Origin: JBJMQS01 sp045802605
GTDB lineage: Bacteria > Planctomycetota > Planctomycetia > Gemmatales > Gemmataceae
Direction of reading: 5' to 3'
Assembly (NCBI GenBank): GCA_045802605.1
Contig: JBJMQS010000015.1
Location: forward strand, 1-64,000
Length of the DNA stretch: 64,000 nucleotides
Position numbers and translations under genes: made by a program. The notes under the pieces are model-generated. The model was not told the origin of the DNA, did no database searches, and saw only the letters and a program-made list of their open reading frames with translations. Below are positions 44,016-54,200 of the stretch, piece by piece (the first letter of the stretch is position 1; each line of letters starts with the position of its first letter).

Positions 44016-44863
44016 TCGCTAGCCATTCGGCGCAAGTGTCGCGAGACTGCATCGGCAAACGCGGCCGGGTTTTGCACGAGCGCCAGGTGCTTGGCCCCTG
44101 GAATGATCTCGACCGTGCAATTCGGCAACTGCTGTTCAAGATAGCGGCAAGTGGCGTGGAACGGCGAGTGCTCGTCATACAGCGCGACCACGGGCTGGCG
44201 CACGGCCGCGATGCGGGCCGCGTCGAACCCAGCGACCTCGAAGACCTCTTTGCCGCAGATCGTGTTGGCTAATCGCGGCAATTGCCGCAGCCAGCCGCGG
44301 CTAAATGGACCGAGCTTCGCGTCCAATTGCTCGGATTGCCCGGGTGTCAGTTTGGCAACGACGCGAAAAAGGTCGGACAAGTCAACTTCCGCTGGTAGTT
44401 CGACACTGGCCGATTCAAATGTCGTTCGCAGGTCCGTCCAGATGTTGGCTTGCGCTATATTCGGCTCTATCTCTCGGAGCCCGGGGAAATAAGAATCGGC
44501 CACGATCACCCCGGCGACCAAATCCGGATAAAGCGAGGCAGTGTGAAGGGCAACGACGCCGCCAAAACTGTGACCGACCAAAAAGGCCGGTCGCAATCCT
44601 AATTTTCTGTGGAGCTGGCGGAAGTCCTCCGCCATGTCGGCTGATGTGTAGCCAATTGCCGGAACGTCACTGTGGCCGTGGCCGCGCAAATCGTATGAAG
44701 TGACACGAAAGTTCTGTCCGAGTGACTCGCTCAACCCCGTCAACATCCAGACTGCAAGATTGCCCGTCACTGCATGGACGAGCACAACATCGGGTCCCTG
44801 CCCGGTCTGCTGGTAAAAGAGCCGCAGACCGCCGATGTCAGCGTGCGGCATGGTGAGGTCCAT
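43982..44863 (-). CDS. Alpha/beta hydrolase
   Basis: The 293-residue protein has the nucleophile elbow GHSFGGVV (Ser about 98), the oxyanion segment LVHAVTGNLAVWM, an acid in VALYDEHSPF and the catalytic histidine in IPGAKHLAL. No signal peptide. It lies between ACP and ABC genes, so it may be the thioesterase that releases the product of the synthase. Start is 44863 or the second ATG at 44851. Overlaps the ACP gene by 26 or 14 bases. Confidence 0.85.
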   Translation of the reverse strand: MDLTMPHADIGGLRLFYQQTGQGPDVVLVHAVTGNLAVWMLTGLSESLGQNFRVTSYDLRGHGHSDVPAIGYTSADMAEDFRQLHRKLGLRPAFLVGHSFGGVVALHTASLYPDLVAGVIVADSYFPGLREIEPNIAQANIWTDLRTTFESASVELPAEVDLSDLFRVVAKLTPGQSEQLDAKLGPFSRGWLRQLPRLANTICGKEVFEVAGFDAARIAAVRQPVVALYDEHSPFHATCRYLEQQLPNCTVEIIPGAKHLALVQNPAAFADAVSRHLRRMASECISSPSSSKT

Positions 44864-45107
44864 TCAGAAATTGAGCCAACTCACCCAGTTCTAAATCCGT
44901 CGCGCCACGATCGCGAACGTCGGCCAGCAAGGCCGCGAAGGGCACCTTTCGACCAATATGTTGTTCGATCGCTTCGCCAAGGACGACAGCATCGATCGAC
45001 GCGAAGCCCATTTCGCCAAAAAGTTCGGTTTGCGGGCCGATCGGGCCGGAATACTCCCGTTCAGGGAAGGTGCGTGCGATCAAATTGGCGAGTTCCTGAA
45101 CGGTCAT
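44838..45107 (-). CDS. Free-standing acyl carrier protein
   Basis: The 89-residue protein is an ACP: TVQELANLIARTFPER, then GEMGFASIDAVVLGEAIEQHIGRKVPF with the phosphopantetheine-binding Ser37. It differs from FabD/FabH-type AcpP by FASIDAV in place of LDSLDMV. The start (ATG 45107) overlaps the stop of the AT-DH gene by ATGA. It probably carries the starter or finished chain. Confidence 0.85.
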   Translation of the reverse strand: MTVQELANLIARTFPEREYSGPIGPQTELFGEMGFASIDAVVLGEAIEQHIGRKVPFAALLADVRDRGATDLELGELAQFLNGPHHAAR

Positions 45108-48100
45108 GGCGCGGCTTCGCAAATTGTGGTGGCGATAACAACACCGTCCATGTGAGTCATTCGTAGTTGAACGCGGGCTGGCAGGTCAGGGCGTGCGGAC
45201 TGAACGCCGGGCTTCAGAATGGCGATCGCATGCGAACCTATCACCGAGATTTCGGAATCGGAAGCTTCCTCTCCAAGTGCGGAAACGATCGCCGCTCGTG
45301 CTGCTTCGATTTCAGTGGCGGCCAATCCAATACCGAAAAAGGGTTGTTCGCACGCAATCGCGGCCACGCGGCCATTGAAGTAGGCGACGGATGCCGGAGA
45401 CAACTCTCCCGCGCCGGCTGGGTCACGAGGCCGCGCGCCAACCCGACCGACGCTGTCGCCGTCAATTTCCATATCCGCGGGAAAGATCCTCTCGTTCGTC
45501 TTTTCCGCCCACAGCGAGCGAACGGCGTCTTTCGCGACGATCCGGCCGAACATCCAGGCATTCAAGGCGTCGTCGGTGCCTTCAAATCGCGAGTATAAAT
45601 CGAGTTCTCGCGCGGTGAGCGTGACACGGGCGCCAGCGGAGCGCAGGACCGGCTCCTTCAGATCGACGGGGATTTCCAAATACATCACCCGACTCGCCGG
45701 AGCCGGCACCGCGTCGGGCAAGTGGCGGCTGAGGAAGTACTCGTCTTTGGGGCCAAAGAAATTGACGTGCCCGAACGGGAGATAGAAACGCCAGTAGCCA
45801 GCCCCGGTCAATCGACACCACAGTTGCCCATCAGGGTAGGCCATTTCCACGCCATGGCGGAAGTGCCGTGCGGAGGCCTGCTCGTTGTGACCTCGAATCT
45901 GCAGCACCGTCCCCACCGGGGGTGTCGGCCCAAAGAACTCAACCTGACGAACTTCGAAGGGCAAGAGAATGCGCCCTGTCCAATCGGGTTGCTCAAGATG
46001 CCAGGCTCCTAGTATGTGCATGGCCATATCGATCAGCACAGGATCGAAAACGAGTTCGGGATCGGGGCTCGATGCAAACCAGTTACTCCGAGGCAAGACT
46101 TCAACGCTGCCTTCGATGCCTTCCACGCCCCATCGGTCGGATGAGCGAATGCCTTGAAACCTCGGGCCGTGAAACAGATTGCGATAAAGAATTTCAGGAG
46201 TGGTTCGACAGCAGCTTTCATTAGTGAGTGAGAACGCGCTCAACGTCGGTGCATCGGGATAAGCGTCCGCCATGTGCAAGATCGCTTCGGATGCCGGCTT
46301 ATCCGCGTCGCGATCGATGATTGTGACCTTGATCGACGCAGGGGCAACAACCTCGGCGCGGGTTTCCAGTGTCAGCGTTGTGCCTGTGTAAGGCAGCCAG
46401 CGATGGAGGCGGATATTCTCGATCACACTCACAACTTTGCCGGGGATGAGTGCCGATGCGCACTCGGCCATAATTTCCAGACTGAATGTCATCGGCAGGA
46501 CGGGCAATCCATGCTGGTTCGGGTCACAACGGCTTGCATTTCGGCCTCCGAGGGTATGATCCAGCGCAAATAGGTCCTCGGCCAAATCCAATTTCCGCCG
46601 AGTCACCAATGCTTGACCCGGGACGAAGTGAATTACGTCGCCAAGCATGGCAAAACGTGGCAGAGCGGTGGCGACCCTGGCATGTTCGGAGGAACCAAAC
46701 TCAAAGCCGGTCCAAGGTTCCGCGGTCGCACCGGGCGCACCGTCCGCGGAGAAATACGCTTCATGCACCTCGCGCTGCACGTCGAGGAATTGCTCCATCA
46801 CAGAGAGGTAGTTCAACATGACGGCCGTTTGGTCGTCGGAGGGCAACTCAAACGGCGCGTCTGAATAGGCGGCCTTGGGGGCCCGCCACGAGATCTGTTG
46901 GGCGTCGCGGTTGGCAAACAGATGTCCCAATTCCAGTGGGACATGATGCGCAAATAGCTGGCCGAGGCAATGCAGCAACTGTGTGAGGCCGCCACGGCGG
47001 GGGACATCCAACGGTAGTGCGGCGAACGGCTTGCCGCGCAATATATCGGCGGCGAACGCCGAGAGATTGCCGCGCGGCCCGGCTTCGACAAAAATTCGAG
47101 TGCCGTCCGCATACATGTTTTCGATGGTCTTGGTGAACTCCACTGGCGAGCGCCAGTGATTGACGGTCAATCGGCAAATGTCGTCGGGGCTCGAAGGAAA
47201 TGGCCGGGCGGTTGTGGCCGAGTACACCGGGATTCGGGGAGCGCAAAAAGTCAGCGTGCCGAAGAAATCTTCGAGCGGGCCCATCCAGGGCGAGAAGAGC
47301 GGCGTGTGGTATGGCCGGTGGAACGGCAGCCGTTCACAAACCAAACCGCTTTCTTTGATGGCCGCCTCCGCCGCGTTCATTGCGTCCGCTGGCCCGACCA
47401 CGACGCATTGGTGCGGACAATTGTCCATCGCCACCGTGACGGTGGGACCGATCAAGTTGGTAATGGCAGATTTGCCCGCGCCGACGGCCAGGAGTACCGC
47501 GTCGGCATCCGAACTGTTTTCTTGCTCCTGCAGCAAATCCATCGCGTCCAAGAGCGAGAAACCCAGCGAAGGCTCGGCATCCAAAGACCCCGTCCAGACA
47601 AGTGCCGCCAATTCACCGGCGCTATGCCCGGCACAGGCGGACACAGGCAAACCGAATTTGGCCAGCAGTCGCTCGGCGGCGATATCCGCGATCAAGACGC
47701 TGAAGATAGAGTTACCCAGTTGATGCAATTGATCTTCGGCGCAAGCCATTTCAGCGGCGGACGCTTCAGGCGCAATAAACAGGAGGCGGTCGAGAGATCT
47801 CTCCGGCTCACCGGCTTCTTTCGCCGCGGTATCGCACCATTCGAATACCTCCGCGACGTCGGGAAATTGTTCGCGGAGTTCGCGGTGCATGCCCAGATAT
47901 TGCGCACCTTCGCCGGGTGCCAGAAGGGCCACACCGCCGAGATGGTACAACGGCTCATCGAAGTAATAAATGCCTGAGGTATCGCGAATCTGCGTGCAAC
48001 CCGGGTCGCGGAGACGTGCAACCGCGCGGCCAAGCTTCGCGACCAAGTCCGAGCCATTTTCGGCGATGATGGCTAAGCGAACATCGGCTTGAACCAATTC

Positions 48101-48289
48101 CTCAACCAGCGTGTGCGACAAATAGGAGAGAGTCAGATTGGTTTGATTGCGAACGAACTCTGCCAGCGATTCAGCCCGTGCGATAAGTGCCTCGCGGTTT
48201 GCCTCGGCGAGTACAAATAGCTCCGCTGGCCAGGCTAGGCCGGCGCGTGGCTGCGGAGTGCTCGGACGTGAGAGCATGGCGGCCGACAT
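45104..48289 (-). CDS. Polyketide/lipid synthase subunit 2: AT - DH - PPTase-like
   Basis: The 1061-residue protein has three parts. Residues 80-440 form a PfaB-like acyltransferase with LLAPGEGAQYLGM (in place of PGQGSQ) and GHSAGELAALVW (Ser about 222). Residues 545-830 form a double-hotdog dehydratase with DHTLGGR (His about 578) and DPVLIDMAMH (Asp about 753). Residues 890-1061 resemble a phosphopantetheinyl transferase (MFGRIVAKDAVRSLW, PADMEID, then SVAYFNGRVAAIACEQPFFGIGLAA), but the usual S-x-x-H and GID residues are changed, so it may be inactive. The order AT-DH-PPT resembles parts of enediyne and PUFA-type synthases. Follows the big synthase after a 3-base gap. Confidence 0.85.
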   Translation of the reverse strand: MSAAMLSRPSTPQPRAGLAWPAELFVLAEANREALIARAESLAEFVRNQTNLTLSYLSHTLVEELVQADVRLAIIAENGSDLVAKLGRAVARLRDPGCTQIRDTSGIYYFDEPLYHLGGVALLAPGEGAQYLGMHRELREQFPDVAEVFEWCDTAAKEAGEPERSLDRLLFIAPEASAAEMACAEDQLHQLGNSIFSVLIADIAAERLLAKFGLPVSACAGHSAGELAALVWTGSLDAEPSLGFSLLDAMDLLQEQENSSDADAVLLAVGAGKSAITNLIGPTVTVAMDNCPHQCVVVGPADAMNAAEAAIKESGLVCERLPFHRPYHTPLFSPWMGPLEDFFGTLTFCAPRIPVYSATTARPFPSSPDDICRLTVNHWRSPVEFTKTIENMYADGTRIFVEAGPRGNLSAFAADILRGKPFAALPLDVPRRGGLTQLLHCLGQLFAHHVPLELGHLFANRDAQQISWRAPKAAYSDAPFELPSDDQTAVMLNYLSVMEQFLDVQREVHEAYFSADGAPGATAEPWTGFEFGSSEHARVATALPRFAMLGDVIHFVPGQALVTRRKLDLAEDLFALDHTLGGRNASRCDPNQHGLPVLPMTFSLEIMAECASALIPGKVVSVIENIRLHRWLPYTGTTLTLETRAEVVAPASIKVTIIDRDADKPASEAILHMADAYPDAPTLSAFSLTNESCCRTTPEILYRNLFHGPRFQGIRSSDRWGVEGIEGSVEVLPRSNWFASSPDPELVFDPVLIDMAMHILGAWHLEQPDWTGRILLPFEVRQVEFFGPTPPVGTVLQIRGHNEQASARHFRHGVEMAYPDGQLWCRLTGAGYWRFYLPFGHVNFFGPKDEYFLSRHLPDAVPAPASRVMYLEIPVDLKEPVLRSAGARVTLTARELDLYSRFEGTDDALNAWMFGRIVAKDAVRSLWAEKTNERIFPADMEIDGDSVGRVGARPRDPAGAGELSPASVAYFNGRVAAIACEQPFFGIGLAATEIEAARAAIVSALGEEASDSEISVIGSHAIAILKPGVQSARPDLPARVQLRMTHMDGVVIATTICEAAP

Positions 48290-48292
48290 GGT

Positions 48293-51200
48293 TTATCCCA
48301 CGCCCACTGTTGCCGGCGCGGCGTTGAGACCTTCGCGCGACCGTTTCGCCGCCTGTTCGGTGCCGCCGGCGATTATCACCTCGTGGTCAGTCTTTGTTCC
48401 ATAGAGCAATTCGTCGATCACGAATTGCGGACCGGTCTCGGGCGTAATCAGTTGCAAGCCGCGTTTCACCAGGTGCTTCTCGAGGTCGGCGACCATGCCC
48501 ACTCCGGCCCAAGGCCCCCATGCCATGGACACGATGCGGCCGGGCGAACGCCGATTGAGATCAGCCGCAATTTTGCTTAAGACCTCGTTTGCCGCCGCGT
48601 AATCCGATTGGCCGCGGTTGCCGTAGCGGCTGGTCAGTGACGCAAAAAAGACGCAGAACTTCAATCGACTAAGGTCCACTGATTGAATCGTCGTCAGCGC
48701 GCTATCGACCTTGGTGCCGAACACTCGATCAAACGACTCGGGCGTTTTGTCTTTGACCAGCCGGTCCTCAATGACGCCCGCACCATGGATAATGCCGTCG
48801 ATGCCGCCGAACTGATCGGCGACATGTTTCAAGAACTCGGCGAATGCTTGTTGGTCACGCACGTCCAGGGAGTGGTAGTGCACTCTGCCGCCCGCCGCAC
48901 GAATAGCGGCGAGGTTGTCGCGCACTTCGCGGTCTTGCTTGAGGCGCTGGAACGCCGCCTCCACGCTCGCCGGAGCGGCTGGCCGCCCTTCCCTTTGGAA
49001 TCGAGCCATGAGCGCCGCCTTGATTTCCGCCGGGTTTTGTAGTCTGGCTGTTTCCGGATCCTCTTGCTCAGGCGGCGCGGAGCGTCCGACCAGCACCAGG
49101 TTGCACTGAAAGCGCCGCGCCAACTGCTCGGCCACTTTCGCCGTGATGCCGCGGGCCCCACCGGTGATGACGATCGTGGAATTCGGCGCAATTTCGATAT
49201 TTGGAGCTGTGCCTTTCTCCACCGGTCCCGGCTCGGTCTGAGGCATGACGCGCCGTGAACCGACGTAGCCGATCTCGATCGGACCATCCCTGTCGCCGAG
49301 TTCGGCGAGAAGCCGCTCGGCCTGCTCGGTGCCGGGCCGCTGGGGATCCAAATCGACCACGCGGACCAACACCTCGGGCCACTCAAAGCTCACGCACTTG
49401 GTAAATCCGGCGACGGCGCCATGGCCAACCGGGAATGGATCGGGCAATTCGCCCTCGAACCCGAACGCGCCACCCATCGCCGTTGCCGCTAGAAGAACGC
49501 TAGCACCTTCACTTCCCGCTGCGCGGAGGTCGCCTTCCAGCGCACGCGCCAAGACATAAAGGGAAAACACATCGCTGCGCACTCTGCTTTCACCGTCGTG
49601 CAATTCCGCCAGCGGCAACAAATGGATGAGCCCTGCGATCGGGCCGGCGTCCTTCCGAATGCGATCCAGAAGCATTGTCACCGCATTCGCATCGGTGAGG
49701 TCGGCAGCCAAGCGATCCGACGAAGCGTCCGTCTGATGGCGAACAATGATCGTGCGAACATCCAATTCCGCGAGACGATCGGCCAACTCCCGCGCTACGC
49801 CCCCACCATCGTCGGTGATCAGCAACACGCCGGGTGGGGCCATCAGTGACGGGCGTTTACTCCACGGTGCATCAACCAATCGCACAACCAGTCGTTGGAC
49901 ATCGGCCTGACGTGCTGTTGCGGGCACGGTAGGAATCGTTGCTTTGGTAGGGGCAGGCGTCGCTGATTTTTTCGCCAGGGCCGTCGTGACGAAGTCCACA
50001 ATGCCGCGCAAGGTCTTCACCGCCGTGAGCTTCTCCATCTCGAGCGTGGAGGAATCCGCTTCGCCACCCAGCGAGTCTGCCAGGTTGCTCAGTATCTCGA
50101 CACGCTTGATGGAGTCGATGCCCAAATCAGCTTCCAAATCCAGATCGATGCTCAGTGATTCCTTAGGGTAACCGGTACGTTCCGCGACCAAATCGATGAG
50201 CCGGGTGAGCATCGCCTCCCGGTCCATGGGTGCGGCCGACTTCTCGGCTTTCGGAGGCTCGACGGGCGCTGGGGGCTTACTTTCTGACTTGTCGTGGGAT
50301 CCATTGGCGGAGTGCGGCGCGGCGACCGGTATCTGGGCCTTCGTGTGTCCGTTCCGCTCGACGGAGTGCCCTTTGGTCGATGGCATGATCGGCAACGCGG
50401 CGGTTGGTGGGCTCGTCCCGAGAAAGCTCGTCATCACGCTTTTTTGCGTGTCTAAGAATCGAGCCATGACCTCCTGAAACCGCATCATCACCTGCGCGGC
50501 CTCGCGGACACTCGCCGATGTTTGCGTTGCGAGTGACTCCGCTGGAATTTTCTCTTCGACCTTCATTCGAACTCCATCTTTCTGGGAAAGTTTGGCGGCT
50601 GGAGCGGCGGCCGGGCGCGGCTCCTCGCTCTTTGCTGGTTTCGCGTGACCGAGGAGCCGTGGCTCGGGGCCATTGATCGGCCGGCTGCGGACGCTGTTCA
50701 CAAGCCATGTCGTCACGGAGTGCTTGGGCTTGCCGGTATTCGCATCAAGGCGCGCCAAGTCGAATGCTCTGAGACCGCGGCCTTCGAACAACGGGTCCAA
50801 GCGCGCTGGGACGCCATGCGTCAAGAGTTGAGCGAGTAGATGGCACAATTGCAACAGGCCCGAACGGCCCTTTTGATCTGAGGCAACCGCGAGGTGCGGC
50901 TTGCCGGCCAGCGTTTGCTGCACCAAGCCCGAAAGCACAGACGACGGCCCGACCTCCACGAATACGCGGGCACCGACTTCGTACATCGCTTCAATCTCAT
51001 CCTGGAAGCGCACTGGCGCGACGAGATGCTCGGCAAGTTGATCGGCGATTACTTCAAGCCGGTGCGGCTTCGCGGTCGTGTTGGAATAAACAGGTCCCCG
51101 AGGCACCGCAAATCGAGCTGCTTGCAATGCAGTCGCCAAAGGATTTTTCGCGGCCGCAACCAGCGATGAGTGAAAGCCGCAGGCCACGCTGAGCCTTCGG

Positions 51201-54200
51201 CCACGCTGACCTTTGGCTTGCAGTTGCTTGGAGGCGGCCGAGAGGCCCGCCTCGTCGCCCGATAAGACCGTTTGTTTCGGGGAATTGCAATTGGCAATTG
51301 TTACGCCGGGCAAGTCGCCGAGCCCATCGACGACCGACGCCATGTCTGCCTCAACGGCGAGCATGCCGCCGGGCATATTGGGGCTCGCTTCGCGAATGAG
51401 CGAGCCTCGGCGATGAGACAATTCAATCAATGCATCAGGCGTCAGCGAGCCAGCCGCCGCGAGCGCGACATATTCGCCATAGCTGTGTCCGGCGAACATG
51501 TCGGCTTCGATGCCCAGTGCCGCGAGCAATCGGTGCATGGCGAGCCCACATGCGCCGACCGCTGGTTGTGCGATTTCCGTGCGTTGCAATTCTTCGCGCG
51601 ACTTCTTTTCTTCTTCGGGGGTGAACGTCGAGGGCGGGAAAATCAATTGGCCCAACGGCTGTCCCAAGCGACCGGCCAACACGCTCTGGGCCGCGTCGAA
51701 CGTCTCACGAACTTCGGGAAACGTGGCGGCCAACTGGGCCAACATGTTCGGGTACTGCGACCCCTGACCCGGGAATAGGAATGCAATTTTGCCGTAACCG
51801 TCACTCGGTTTTTCAGCAAAGAAAATCCCGCGCGGATCCTCCCACCGCGTTTCCGCTTTAGCAAGGCGCTCGAATGCTACGTCAAGTTTGTCGATGGCAT
51901 CGGCCAACGAGGGGGCAACAATGCATATCGTGGGCTGGCCATGACCCGATTGACTTGATCGCCATAGTGAAAGCGCGAGCTCGGCTAGCCGGGGCGTTGC
52001 GCCATTTTTCAGTGCATCCCTGCATTGACGCAGATCGGTGAACAGAGCCGCTTTGTCCGGGCGTCGCCACACCAGTAGTTCAGCGGGCCAATCGCTTAAG
52101 CCAACATCTTTCGTGGCGATAATAGGATTCGTGTGTTCCTCCAAAACGACATGGAAGTTGGTTCCCCCGAAGCCGAATGCGCTGACGCCGGCCCGGCGCG
52201 GCTGATCCGCGCTTTGCACCCAGGGCCGAGCTTCCGTGTTGAGAAACAGTGGCCCGTCGGCGAGTCCCGCCTTGGCATTAGGCTGCTCGACCAATGTCGG
52301 CGGCAGAACTTTGTGATGCAGCGCGAGAGTGGCCTTGATAAGCCCAGCGAGACCGGCTGCACATTTGCTGTGACCGATCATCGACTTCACCGAGCCGAGC
52401 GCACAGGTCCGCGCGGCCGCGCCAGCGTCACGCCACATCTGGCCCAGGGCCTGCGCTTCGGTCATATCGCCGACCACGGTTCCGGTGCCGTGGGCTTCCA
52501 CCAAGCCAACTTCGGCCGGCGAGATGCGAGCTTGCGCATACGCGCGCTTCAGCGCTCTCAACTGACCCTCGGCTCGGGGTGCGGTGAGGCCCTTGTCCCG
52601 GCCATCACTGGAGGCGCCAACGCCTTTGATGACGGAATAGATTCGGTCGCCGTCGCGTTCAGCGTCTGCAAGTCGCTTCAATACCGCGACACCGATGCCT
52701 TCGGCGAGCACGATGCCATCCGCACCCGCATCGAAAGGACGGCAGCGGCCGCGCGGAGAAAGTGCGTGTGTCTTGCTAAAGGCCACATACGCGAAGGGTG
52801 TTTGCACCGTGTCCGCGCCCATGATCACAGCCATGTCGCTGGTGCCGAATTGCAACTCGCGAACGCCGGCATATAGAGCGGCCAGCGACGAACCACACGC
52901 CGCGTCGATGGCCATGTTCGGCCCACCGAGATTGAACCGGTTCGCTACTCGGCCCGCCGCGACATTGAGCAGAATTCCTGGAAACGAATCTTCGGTCCAC
53001 TCCGGCAAAATGTCAGTTCCTTTGGTGAGCACTTCATCGGAGCTGACACTGACGTTGGGAATGGAATCGATGAGTGGAAGACACGCTCGGAAACCGTATG
53101 AGACTGAGAGCGGTGCGCCGCCACCGCCCACGCCGAGGATCGCGGCCGTCCGTTCACGATCGAACGGGCGGTTGGCGTAGCCAGCGTCCGCCAATGCTTG
53201 TCGCACGCCCTCCAGTAACAGCAACTGCATGGGCTCGATATTGGGCATCGACTTCGGGGTGATGCCATAGCTCAGCGGGTCGAACGGGATGTCGCTTAAG
53301 AACCCGCCCCACTTCGAGATGATCTTGTCGCGAGCCCGGGGATCGGCGTCGTAGTAAGGACGCCAATCCCAATGGCTCGGCGGCACCTCTTCGACCGCGT
53401 TCACCTTGGCGAGGATGTTATTCCAAAACTGGTCGAGGCTATTCGCTTTCGGGTAAAAGCACGACAAGCCGACGATGGCCACGTCACAGGGCGGAGGCGC
53501 CGGCGGTTCGTTAGCAACAATTTGGGGCACAGGCATACGCAATCGTTTGACGGATCCTTCGCTAACATCCGCATGTAGCTGCGCGATGGTCGTGACCTGA
53601 TCGCGAAGGCCCGCCACTTGGCCAATCATGTACATGCCGCGGCGAAATTGCTCATCGCTGCCAAGTTCGGTTAATTCTGGGCTGGCATCGCCGGCGGTTC
53701 GGTCAACGCCTTTGGATGCCACACGCAAGCGGCCCAGATTCATGCGTTCCAGCGACAGACCGACTTCCAGTGGTGACTTGCCTTCGGCGACGAGTCGGTG
53801 TTTTTCGGCCGAGAACGTCTCAGCATAAGGCGTGGGAATGCAGCGAATGGCGTGGCCGGGACCCGTTTCGAGGAGGACGGTGTTCGAACAAGCAAGTGCC
53901 TCTTTCTGGAAGCGTCCGGTAATAGCACCGGCGGCTACCGCCTCGGGCGTAAACAGATAGGCCGTGCCCATCAGCACGCCGACGGCTACGCCACGCTCCG
54001 CGAGACCGGCTGACAGTCCGGCCACCATGGCGGCCGACATGCCGTCGTGAATGCCACCGGCGAACACGATGTTGAGTTCTTCACCGCGGCCACCGCTGGC
54101 TAGGAACTCATCGAGCGCGCTGACCATCTGCTCCGACAGCACGAAGCTCGACCGCGGCCCGACGTGACCGCCGCACTCGCGACCCTCGAAGATGAAATGA

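Noticed and set aside
47156..47977. 273-codon plus-strand frame inside the AT-DH gene
   Set aside because: Antisense to a clear acyltransferase domain with catalytic motif.
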